Shown piece after piece: positions 23,201-33,000 of a stretch of 64,000 bases of DNA. This DNA is from Zoroaster sp. YZ-2022 (Eukaryota > Echinodermata > Asteroidea > Forcipulatida > Zoroasteridae), in contig CM055837.1 in assembly GCA_029582265.1 (NCBI GenBank), forward strand, positions 14,836,777-14,900,776. Reading direction: 5' to 3'. The notes beneath the pieces are model-generated. The model searched no databases. It was not told the DNA's origin and worked only from the letters and a program-made list of their open reading frames with translations. Each line of letters begins with the position of its first letter. The first letter of the stretch is position 1. The position numbers were made by a program, and so were the translations under genes.

Positions 23201-25019
23201 TTTAAAAACAATTTGTGTATGTAGGACAAAATGAGTAATTAAAGCAATTTGAAATAGCCATGTCCATAACACTTACTGATGCACATTATAACCAGATGTC
23301 TCAAAAAAAATGTATAAATAAATGAAATTATGTATTCACTTGAAATTCACACTCACAGTACATGTTGTGAGATGATAAAATATCCTGTGCATACATGATT
23401 ACTAGGGCCCAATTTCATGGCTCTGCTTAACGTACACAAATTTGTACATTTTACAAGCACCAATTTCTGCTTACACTAAGCTTGGGCGATAACACGATAA
23501 TATCGAATATCGCGATACATTTTTTTATATTCAATTACGATATCGAGAACCTTTTTAAGTTATCGAGATATCAGCAAATCACGATTAAAAAATATATATC
23601 GCGATTAAAAATAAATCGACATTGTGAGTCAAGTCAATGCGCATACTTGCGGCAATTCCGATAAGGCTTATATAAATACTCACCTGTCATCAGATGTGAA
23701 ATTTTAAAAAAGAAAAAAAAATTATTGTGTTTAGAGTAGATGGGTGATGCTCTGTAAGATTTCAGGATTATACTATGTACTTGAGTTTAACAGTGTTTAA
23801 AACTTTGAAGGGCTTTACCCTTTTTGCACAATCTATTTTTATTTTTCAGAATTAATGTTTTTGGCCTGTTATTACGCCACACACATGAAAAGACCATAGC
23901 CCCATGTGACTCATTTGGGGAAGAATGTTGTATCCAACTGCCACTTTTTCTCATTCAATATAACCAATAATGTAATCTTACCTACCCATTAAGGTGGAGA
24001 ACATATGGATGATGATGGACATATACTTATACATTATTCCAGGATATTTATTTCATGAAAAATCAGGCATTTTTGGTATACAATGACTTCCTCAGTCATG
24101 CCTCACTACATCCGTCACACTACATCATTAACAAAGTTCAAGAAAGATCTTAAGACTTTTCTATTTTAATTGTTTTTGTTTTGGGTTTTTGTAGTTGTAT
24201 AGTTTGTTCCTTGTATTTTGTTAAGCGCTCTGATACCAGTTTCTTCTGTGTTTGAGCGCTATATAAATGTTCACATTATTATTATTATTATTATTATTAT
24301 CTTGTCAACTCACCCAACACGGTCATTGTACATACATTTGTTTGTACACAGTGGCAATTAATAGGATCCTTCTATTTTCTGAAGGGGAGGATTTTTTTAG
24401 AAGGGAAATCAAGTCTGAAACCATCATAAAAGTGGATTTTAAAGATAGCTTTTGCTTTCTGTACCCCCAAAAATCAATAGAATCATTTTTTAACTTGTTA
24501 GTGGTTGCAAAAAAATTCAAAAAAAAATCTTAAAAAGTGGCGGTCGGATACAACATTCTTTCCAGGATGATTTTTTTAGAAGGGAAATAAAGTCCGAAAA
24601 CAATTGGTTTTTAAAGATATTTTTCGCTTTCTGTACCCTAAAAAAATCGATAAAATCACTTTTTAACTGGTTAGTGAATAGTGGTTGCAAAAAAAACAAA
24701 CAAACAAACAAACTCAAAATAACCCTTAAAAAGTGGCGGTTGGATACGTCATTCTTTACCTCATTTGGGCTATTTACCTGGAACTAACTGGGAGACTGTA
24801 CAGTGTATGGTTCTATCTATATTATAAACGGTACACCTCGTCCTCGTCAATGTTATTGTTATGTCAATAAAATTTCTGTCAACCTGTCCGGAAATTGGAC
24901 AAATTAAATATAGTGATCACTCACGGAAAACGTGATTGCATTTCATCTTCCTCCTCCTCTTCATCATCATCCACAGCTCTTGAGGTTAACGTTACTACTT
25001 CTCCAAAGAAACTAGCCAT
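17275..25019 (-). CDS. PSMG1: Proteasome assembly chaperone 1
   Basis: Six minus-strand exons: 24925-25019, 22370-22479, 21285-21490, 20186-20387, 17988-18124 and 17275-17349. All junctions are GT-AG and every phase matches, giving 275 codons including TGA, or 274 aa (the human protein is 288). The family marks are clear: start MASFFGEVV followed by an acidic stretch, TLILAIG, CQCK, LPSPFLR-like SEIPAPFLRSL, CPLLESPNVIKGLSAA, VLSHCQVFGI and the C-terminal QGSLYT. PSMG1 (PAC1) pairs with PSMG2 in the cytosol to assemble the alpha ring of the 20S proteasome. It should be a constitutive single-copy gene. The introns hold a hAT MITE, foldbacks, SINEs and a LINE tail. A divergent neighbour could share its promoter, but I see none within 1 kb. 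Confidence 0.93.
17535..17914. mobile_element. hAT-type MITE in last PSMG1 intron
   Basis: A 380-bp element flanked by perfect 8-bp repeats CCTGTGAG (17527-17534 and 17915-17922). Ends are TAGGGCTGTGC and GCACACCCCTA. The interior contains several GGGTATCCGG/CCGGATACCC words in both orientations. The 8-bp duplication indicates hAT-type mobilisation; no transposase is encoded. Confidence 0.85.
18150..18345. repeat. GC-rich foldback element
   Basis: Two arms of about 60 bp are inverted copies: the left contains CCCCGCAGACGGGTCGACCC and the right GGGTCGACCCGTCTGCGGGG, with matching GTCCCTGCACGC and GCGTGCAGGTA outside them. The GC content stands far above its surroundings, which points to an inserted element in PSMG1 intron 4. 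Confidence 0.75.
18450..18790. mobile_element. Probable hAT-like element rich in AACCGGTTAA
   Basis: The right end, on the minus strand, reads TAGTGTTGGGACGGTTAACC, a style common for hAT termini. The left part has TTCGCTAACCGTTTAACC, only partly complementary. No clear target duplication was found, so this may be truncated. Confidence 0.35.
18872..18990 (-). repeat. Dispersed retroposon fragment with hammerhead-like core
   Basis: Contains GCGGTGACACCATATGG at one end and, on the minus strand, CTGAGGA, stem (GATCAG/CTGATC) and GAAAC at 18946-18975. Related copies are at 30300-30425, 33334-33709, 36239-36741, 39235-39290 and 56595-56707. Confidence 0.65.
19686..19860 (+). mobile_element. tRNA-derived SINE head
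   Basis: A polymerase III A box (TGGTCGAGAGG) and a B-box-like GGTTCGAATTC lie about 45 bp apart, within a degenerate cloverleaf: acceptor-like AGCTCGG/CCGAGTC and a CTGC/GCAG anticodon stem with an over-long loop. It is not a functional tRNA. The downstream body to about 19860 has no recognised domain. Confidence 0.6.
19878..20030 (-). repeat. Copy of the 35.8-kb minisatellite family
   Basis: On the minus strand this carries the same words as the array at 35767-36050, including CCAACAGCTAGTTG and AACCCATCAAACTCC, flanked by TTAGGGTTA/TAACCCTAA. It is a single diverged unit plus flank located in PSMG1 intron 4. Confidence 0.65.
21881..22145. mobile_element. TIR element in PSMG1 intron 2
   Basis: Inverted ends CCCTGCCAGACGCA and TGCGTCTGGCAGGG lie 265 bp apart. 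Subterminal GTGCATCA and GATGCA words repeat in both orientations. Immediately upstream is a perfect 11-bp hairpin (AGTATGCTCTA/TAGAGCATACT, 21838-21871). There is no coding capacity and the superfamily is not assigned. Confidence 0.65.
22541..22917 (-). mobile_element. tRNA-Leu-type SINE, minus orientation
   Basis: Read on the minus strand it has a tRNA-like head (TGGCCGAGCGG A box and GGTTCGAAT-type B box in degenerate form), a body containing CTTGAGCAAGACG, and a 3' end GCGCTATATA-like followed by ATT repeats at 22541-22567. The same family is at 32495-32759 and 34095-34594. Confidence 0.7.
23921..24765. repeat. Foldback with tandem 175-190 bp arms
   Basis: GAATGTTGTATCCAACTGCC at 23924 recurs inverted near 24534-24560 and 24728-24757. 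Between 24385 and 24765 two diverged tandem copies carry GATTTTTTTAGAAGGGAAAT, CGCTTTCTGTACCC or GCTTTCTGTACCC, and AAAAAGTGGCGGT. The LINE tail at 24062-24300 lies inside, probably as a nested insertion. Confidence 0.6.
24062..24300 (+). mobile_element. 3' end of a CR1/L2-type LINE
   Basis: The frame PHYIRHTTSLTKFKKDLKTF followed by LF and a stop (24101-24169) matches the usual C-terminus of CR1/L2 reverse transcriptases. After the stop come a T-rich 3' UTR, GAGCGCTATATAAATG and an (ATT)n tail, the standard 3' structure of this clade. The element is 5'-truncated and dead. Confidence 0.8.
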
Positions 25020-26095
25020 TTTCACCAATTATTGTGCCAACAAACAGACTTTTAACTCAAGCGGTCGACAGAGTCTCTGCAGTATTTATGTGTGATGATA
25101 CAGCATGTTGAGATATAGTCTGTACACACGGAGCTTCGGTAGCACTTTCATTCTATTTGCGTGGGCTCAATATGGGAACTAGATAATGTTTGCTTAATAT
25201 CCTACGGTGGCTCTGAAATGACATGTTCAATTGATCTGAATTGAATTTACATTATTTCCAATCTATGCATTGGCATTATTATTTGTTAGAATGTGAATAT
25301 TAATATTATCCTTCATGTACTCTAATTGAAGCACCTAAGGCTATATAATCAACTGGATGGTAAGGTAATACATATGAAATTAGAAGTTTGGTGTTACAGT
25401 TTGTTTCAGTGAAGGAGTTTTTGTAAAAAAATATTAAATCTCAATGCGTGATCATCCGCATCAGTGGACGTCTTGAACGCCAGTTTTTGAGACGCATAGA
25501 ATTGTCATCCAAAAATTGGTGTTGCTATAATGACTCACTCAAACTGTAACAGTTTATGGAGGCTCAGAAAATGTACCCAAAAAATAAAAGAGTCGAATCA
25601 TACTCCATCTTAATCCAGATGGTTGTAAAATTGTTTAAAATTAAAATAAAAAAGAGACTGGTCTAGAGCTGTATGGGACTCAGTGCACACATTGCGAGAT
25701 ACGATCACAAATAGGAATCTAACAAACTGGCTTGAATCGAAATACTAAAACGTATGCAGTGTCAAGCTTACATATATAATTTAATTAATTTGTATTCATT
25801 TCATGATTTACAATAATATTTGATCTACCATGATTGAAAAACTGGATCTTTATCAAATAAGTGCAAACCAAACAAATCAGGTTTGGTTTGGATGGGTATA
25901 ATGTGAACGGAATCTATGCTACCACTTCAATGAAGCTTGAGTTCATATACATTTAAAAAGGTTTCACCAACTAATAAAATATTGCATATTTACTGACCTG
26001 TATTTTAACATCGAAAACAAAAACAATTCAGTACAAAGTTTGTGTTTTATTTTTTTTTATCAAAACATTATCTGGTACAAAAATAATTTCCTTGT
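25020..26095. other. Upstream region of PSMG1, no other gene seen
   Basis: This should hold the PSMG1 promoter on the minus strand. I see no TATA box near 25020-25100 and no recognised divergent gene. The rest is AT-rich. Confidence 0.4.
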
Positions 26096-26497
26096 TTGGT
26101 ATGTCCGCAAAAATTAATTAGTTCCCTAGCTGATTGTCTTGAAAAGTTTATGAACGAAAATGACATCGAGTTACTGCCTTGGCCTGCAAACTCACCGGAT
26201 ATGAATCCCATCGAGCATGTTTGGGATGAGATGGAACGGCGCCTACGTCGACTGCCTCAGCAACCGTCAAACCTCCAGGAATTGGCTAGAGACCCATATA
26301 TATGGAACGATATCCCACAAAACTTTCACGCCAATGTCGTTACTTCAATGAGGAGGAGATGCACAGTCGTCATTAATGCTGAAGGGGGCACACTCGATAC
26401 TGACATTGTGACTCTCAAATTTGAATCTGTGAATTCGGCCCCACCCGCAGGACATTATCGTGCATATTCAGTCACTTCTTTTTATCCCATCATGTGA
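26096..26497 (+). pseudogene. Tc1/mariner transposase C-terminal fragment
   Basis: The frame contains LPWPANSPDMNPIEHVWDEM, the hallmark C-terminal part of the Tc1/mariner DDE domain with its last acidic catalytic residue, then WNDIPQNF, SMRRRCTVVINAEGG. The N-terminal DNA-binding part and the first catalytic aspartates are absent upstream, so this is a truncated, non-functional relic. The frame continues beyond the domain by chance to 26497. Confidence 0.85.
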
Positions 26498-28924
26498 ATT
26501 CAATCTTGGACTTCCATAAAAACTTCATTTGGTCAATGTTTAAATCATAGATGCAAACTTACAAACATTTTAGTGATGCACAGTTTATTTTGTTGGAGAG
26601 TATATTTCATCAGAATTAAGTGGTCCAAGTGAGAATGTTTTTTGAATTAAGCTAGGTAATCCAAAAACAAATAATTCATGAATGCGATTTAAAGGAAACT
26701 CTTAGTTCTGTCTGTCGGTCGGTCGGTCGGGCTGTCTGTCTGTCTGTTGGGGTCAGCATTTCCGAAAGGGAACGTGGCTTCATGCCCTTGCGAAATTAAA
26801 TTGGTCGTCATTATTCTGATTTTCTTTAACATAACTGCCATTGGGGTCAGCATTTCCGAAAGGGAACGTGGCTTTCGACACTGACTTGCAAACTCATTAC
26901 TGTAGAACTCTCTGCACTTCGTCAGCTGTGAAAACAGAAAATATGGAAAATTGGTTGGGCCTCCAATGCAGCAGGCCCATAACAATAACGCATTGTTTAC
27001 ACTCACAACCAACACTCACAAATACGACGAGTTGGAATTAGAAACATTTAGGACAACATATCCTTTACAGTCTGGATTATTCATAAACCTCCAGCAAATG
27101 GTGGTCTTTTTTCGTTGGGTGTGTTCCTGGTGCGCGTGGGCCTTAACTAAAGGCTAAAACAACCCCTAAAATTAATATACATTTCGACCTTAAACTGCTT
27201 TTATTTTAGCTTGATGAAAATCCATTTACACTCTAAGAAAAGAGTGCAAAAAAGTGTTGGCTAAACTGGTTGGGTCAGAAGGTTGAGTACTTTCTTAAAC
27301 TATACTGAATAATGTTACAATTTTGTTACCCAGCAGTGGTGTAATTTTGCAATTTGAGCGATACGCTGCAGAGAGGTAAATAATGATCCGCAAATACAGT
27401 GTAAAGCTAAATTTTACTCATGCCCAGTGTAAGAAATCGGTAAGCTCATGTTTGTATATACGCGTATTCAATGCAGTGTGTGAGGTAAACAGAGCACACG
27501 TGTGATGATCACAGCAAAAGATGGACGTCGTGTAGCAAAGGCTGAGAGTGTGGGCACTCCCAGAGCTTATTCCTCTATTCGAAGGTAATTTCATGCATTT
27601 ACTGTTGAAAAGTGAAATACATAATTTGATTTTAACATAGATTATTATGTTTATCAATAAAAACGATTTATCCCACAGTAAATACAATTTTCTTGATAAT
27701 GCAGTAGGCCTATAGTTAATCGTAATATACATGTCATTATTAGGCTCATTTAGTTCTTGCCGCAGTCGTTCAATTAACATGGAGGACACATTGGGCGCGC
27801 CGACAAAAAGCAAACTCGAACTTTGACACGCTCAAATAATCCATATTATTTTCCATCAGTTATGTTTAAACAACACATATTTAAACAACTTGAAAATATT
27901 TTAACAGTAGACTTCATGCATGACAACACAAACACTGTGTTTCATTGAAACACTTTGAAATAACCACCATTCAATTTTCCTCATTTTGATCGTGTTCTTT
28001 AATGCCAGTGTACTCCAAACGCATCCAGAAATGTCAAATTTGAGTACAAAGGTTATAATTGATTATTCAGTTGATAATATTTCTGCTGTGTTTTCACTAA
28101 GCCTTTCGCGACATTTATTTAGATAATGTCTGGTACACCGACTCAAGACACTGGCAAGTGCATATTACATTTGAATTTCCAGGACCTGACTGCATGTGAT
28201 TCAGGCAATTACGCAAGCGATCAGAACCTTACACAAGTCCATAAAGGTTAATGATGGTTCCAAACATCATGACAAATTATTCAGGCTGTCTTTTCTTTCT
28301 TTTTTTTACAAAAAGTGAAACGAACTATACATTGGAAATTGATCACGGCGTGATCCATTTTCCACATAAAAATATGAATACATCTGTATGTACACTATTT
28401 AAGATATTAGTTAAGATATTTATATTTTAAATGAACACATAATACGCTCAAATGGTGGACACTTGTAATGTAAACTATAGAAGTCGCGCTTTCAAATCCA
28501 CCAGTTACCGGTATAGCTTTTATTAATCCCCATTTTCGAGATTAGAAGCAAAAGAAACGTTTGCATCTCTTTCGAACTTATTCAACATCGCATTGTATGT
28601 ACTGTACATTGTACAGTATACTTATTTCCACAAAGTAAGCAACTCCGATATAGATCTTTGTTGAATGCCTATAAAAGAAAGTAAGTTACGAACAACTGTT
28701 TTAATATTTTCTTTAAACATGTTTCCTGGTAGAATGTTTCAGTTTCTACAAGCATGTCTAAAGCTTTACGTACGTCACGTAAGACTAAGATTTACTTCCA
28801 AAATATGTTAACAAGTGATGTTAATGAGTTTCAGCTGTATAAATTCATATTTTCGCAATCAGAAACAAAAGTTAAGTAAATCGTCGAATTGCGCATAGTT
28901 GAACAAAATAATATACAATAATAA
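26498..28924. other. Intergenic, simple repeats only
   Basis: A TCTG/TCGG microsatellite lies at about 26704-26745. A 30-bp direct repeat containing GGGGTCAGCATTTCCGAAAG occurs at 26749 and 26845. A 131-codon minus-strand frame (27418-27813) has no family resemblance I can see and spans AT-rich sequence. No gene is called. Confidence 0.45.
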
Positions 28925-29057
28925 GGGGGTCGAGTTGTCACAAGGTCGAGTTGTCTTGTGGGTCGAGTTGTCTTGTGGGTCGAGTTGTCACAAGGTCGAG
29001 TTGTCTCGTGGGTCGAGTCGTCCGTGTCGAGTTGTCACATGGGTCGAGTTGTCTTAT
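28925..29057. repeat. GTCGAGTTGTC array
   Basis: About seven units of GGGTCGAGTTGTC separated alternately by ACAAG-type and TTGTG-type spacers, ending GTTGTCTTATGACC. That same end is seen in the arrays at 5635-5795 and 46660-46820, so it may be a family boundary. Confidence 0.8.
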
Positions 29058-29221
29058 GACCAATAATAAGGCATGGTAAAGCATAGCATAAAGAAAGGGC
29101 ACAGTATCCCTTATTTTATCTTTGGTTTTCAGAAGAAAACAAATTGTCTTAAATCGAAAATCGTTGTTCGAAAGAGTGCAAAAATGGTTATCTTGAAAGG
29201 TGAGAATATTATATTTACAAG

Positions 29222-29501
29222 TCACAGTCCAAAGTAGTTGCACTCGTCATCATACATCTCATCGTCTGCATGCGTCAGATTCAAGGAGCGTTGCGTCATT
29301 GAGTCGGCAGATCTCGTGTTGACAACCCTCCCTGAGATTGAAGGATCAGCATACAGGTTCGGCCCAGCACGCATCGCCACACTCGATGACGCCCTTGGCC
29401 GTTATAGGCTCAATGTTGTTGTCGTCGTGCGCACTTACCACTGTACCCCCATCCCGTACCGATTTCTGGCCCAAGAATTTCAGCACACACTGTGCGCAGT
29501 C
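29222..29501 (-). CDS. Candidate 3'-terminal exons of an unidentified minus-strand gene
   Basis: Two candidate exons: 29439-29501 (acceptor CTATCCAG, donor GTAAGT) and 29222-29331 (acceptor TTCAATCTCAG, ending at TGA). They join in phase across a 107-bp intron. The last exon ends ADDEMYDDECNYFGL, an acidic tail that looks like a real cytoplasmic C-terminus. The codon use is richer in G/C than the surroundings. An alternative is read-through in another frame (VVSAHDDNNIEPITAKG), which would need a one-base shift. I do not recognise the family, and upstream exons were not found, so this is tentative. Confidence 0.35.
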
Positions 29502-30037
29502 CTGGATAGGGTACACACACACACCTACACTGTACAGCAAGATCAATAACTGAGTCGTGGGTAAGGTTGTGTACTGCGATATCGTTTGAAGTCAATCAAC
29601 AGCTTTGATCCTTCTGTAATTGAGAATTGTTTGTGTTTCTTTATTTTTCCAATTCCGATGGAAATTACTCATGCAAGAATTGTTGATTTGTGGGCAGTTT
29701 ATTTTAAATGATGTCCACTTTGTGGACGACCACAAGCCGTAGATAGAAACTTCGATCCACAACTCATTATTTGCGAGTCAACCCAGCTATTCCTTCCTGG
29801 GGACAGTTTGCGTTTGATGACATGAATCAAGCAAACACTTATCAAAATCCCTCACAGTCGAGACAGTTGATATAATGTTTGTCTGTAAACTCTGTATACC
29901 GTACAGAGTACGCTCTGACTCAAAATGTGAAAATGGCAATATTTTCAATGTATTTATTTTAAAGATCAACTAATCATAATTTTTTTTCAATATATTTATT
30001 TTAACCCTGCGGTGGGACAACACTATAAACCATTTAG

Positions 30038-33000
30038 TGTGTTTGTAAACAATGTTGTTTACTACGTCATGGAAAACTCAAATTCAGCCACTTTGCATAA
30101 GTTCTCTATTGATACAGTGCCTGATAACATGGTAAAAAAAAATTCAACCTGGGGTGAACCATTGACCTGGTATGCAGCTTTCAAAGTACATGTAAGTAAT
30201 CCCCCCTGCCAGCAGACAACCCATTGAAAGTGTACAGCTGTTATTCACTGATGTTACCGCACTAATCCCAATGTAAAACTTGTAGCTTTGCATGGTGAGG
30301 ATGATAAGTAAGGAGGACGATCAGAGCATACTGATCGAAACGTCGAGTTGTACCCCCAGTTCTTTTCAGAACTAATTACTACGCAATTGAGATTCCACAT
30401 GGTGTCACCGCAATTAGTCTTACTTGTAATCATTCATCCTGTCACTTGCTTTCATTGGCCCAGACATTCCGGCACCCTGAGATGTTTATTTTGAGGTCTG
30501 GTTGTGGGTATTAGAATGGCCAGACAAATAGAATCTCTTGGTTTCTCTGTAGAATGTCAGCAGTGCCAAAAATGTGCAAAATAAATTGGTTTTGGGTAAC
30601 AAGTTTTTTTGAAGGGATTGTGGGCTGGCACCCATATAAAACTTTATAAATTATTTGGCTTGAAATTGTTTTCTTGGGTCTAGAGGGACTCAATAAGTCT
30701 GTTTACACCATTTGAGAAGGGATTGTGTGCCCCTATATGAACGTTTTACACGCTATTCATACGTACTAAATGATTTAGTGCCTTCATGTGTACGCGTTTT
30801 TATATTGCGACCATGCACCGCAAGATCAACTGATCATCATTTTTTATTTATTTATTTGTTATTATTTATTTTTTTATTTTTTTAATATTCTTGCCATTAC
30901 CAAGATTCAAACCTGTGTTACAACGGAGAATGTTTCAATTAATACAGTAGTTCGATTACATGAATGTACAATTATCTTGAAAGAAAACTTATTTGCGTGT
31001 ATGTAGCGTGTAGGTAGCAAGCATTGCATGGGAAATAATTGTAAGGCGTTACACTGGGTCTCCGTCTTACGTGAGTAACTGCAACCATTGGTGTGACGCA
31101 AACAGTCCAGTACTAACTCCGTTAATGTAAGAGCAAATTTCATTTAGGTCAACTGCGTAGTTGCAGTTTGCTGTAACGGATCCATGATGGATAAGGTTGG
31201 CGCATTAGACTCCTCACCAGTATGCACTCGGTTTAGACAAAATCCGTAAAAGTTGCATGAGCTGAACACGAAAATGTTCACACTTGAAACAGTATAACGA
31301 CTGGATTCACGAACATGTTACACATGATCGATGCTTTTACAGCCGGTAAGATGTTCAGCAAATGCTGGTTTAGTCCTGCGATGCCGATATTGTAGAGACA
31401 CCTCGGTATCTGCATTGGTGTCCAGCGAATTCAAGGGATGATTACAAAAATACTTTCATATGTTTTGATTTTAACGAAAGTGGGAGGTTTCGTATCCTGG
31501 TGTAGTAAACGTAACCGTATAATTGTATGGCCACATGCTCAGATTGGTTATTGATGTATAAGGTTCCATTTGATCGCTTAGCAATGATGTACATAAAGTG
31601 GAACTCTCGTTGAAGTCTTTACTACAACACGCTTTCAATCTTCTAATGTTCCAAATATCTTGTGTATGTACATACATGTTCATTCGACTCACACACACGT
31701 TAACGTTTCATAATCAGCTTTGCTTGAACACAAGTGCCGACACATGTGTATATTTACATGTTTACGTTCAGTCTTCAAATTTTGTCGAACATGTAAGTTC
31801 GATTCGTGTATGTTCGACTAATTCTCGTACATGTAATACGAATCAACGAATGACCCATTTTGTAATTTTCGTACGACTCAAGTCAACAAATACGTTATCT
31901 ATAGTTATTCACTTAGTACTATAATAACTGAATTTTCTGAATAAAATGCTATAGGGATCTTGCATGGGCGTAAATCCAAGTAAACTTAGTTTTAAATAAT
32001 ACGTCGTTTATTTGATAATCTAGTAATAACCAATGTTGTACATGTATCTAATTACCTATAAAGGTTAGAAAAAACAAGAACAAAAACACAACATAAGGGT
32101 TGCCTATATTTCACTAATTAACGATATTACCTTAGGGCTAACTGTCATAAACATTTTGTCACACGTTAAAAATATAAAGTGCTACTGATGAAATTTAACA
32201 CCGTTTATTTTACCTGGGACCCCAAGAGAGGGTAAACGGAGGATGATCATAATGGCAATACCCTCTGAGAAAAAAAGTGGAGGTATCATCAGTTGCGTAA
32301 CTAGGGTCCAATTTTCAGGGGGCACTAGGGGGGTGCACCGCTTTTTCTAGGGGGGCATGTCAATACTTGAATCCTACAGTCTCAAAAATAGGGACCTATT
32401 CTTTTTCCAGAATTCTGAATGCGGGCACGGGGGGGGGGGACGTCAAGCACACGCCATTTTGTATCTAGCTAAAACTCGATTTATTGAATCACCAGTCGTG
32501 GCCGAGCGGTCAGCGCACCGAACTCAAGTTCTGGTGTTGCCAGCAGCAGGGTGTGGGTTCGAGCCCCGGTCGTGACACTTGTGTCCTTGAGCAAGGTACT
32601 TAACCATAATTGCTTCGTCCTTCGGATGGGACGTAAAGCCGTAGGTCCCGTGTGGCCGTGTGTTGTGTAATGCACATAAAAAAGAATGCGCCTTGAGCAC
32701 CACTTAGTTGGTGGATACGTGCGCTATATAAGTCCACACATTATTATTATTATTATTATCTATATGACGTCAACATTCACACGAGGGCGGTATTACACTA
32801 CTATGGTATACACACAGTATTCACTTCTGGTTGAGTATATAGATATCCCCCTTTTTCAAATCACATATGTATTAATTCGCGAGTCCTTAGTTTGAAATAT
32901 TTTTCCTACATTTCAACAACCATACAACAAGGTCCTGATTAATAAAGAGATTTGAATAAAACTTAGCATTATGTTGATTCTTAATATTTCAACTTCGGTT

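Noticed and set aside
27418..27813. 131-codon minus-strand frame
   Set aside because: No family motif, AT-rich composition and no supporting splice sites or conserved blocks.
29238..29549. 103-codon plus-strand frame
   Set aside because: It overlaps the better supported minus-strand exons and lacks good splice sites on its own strand or a recognisable domain.
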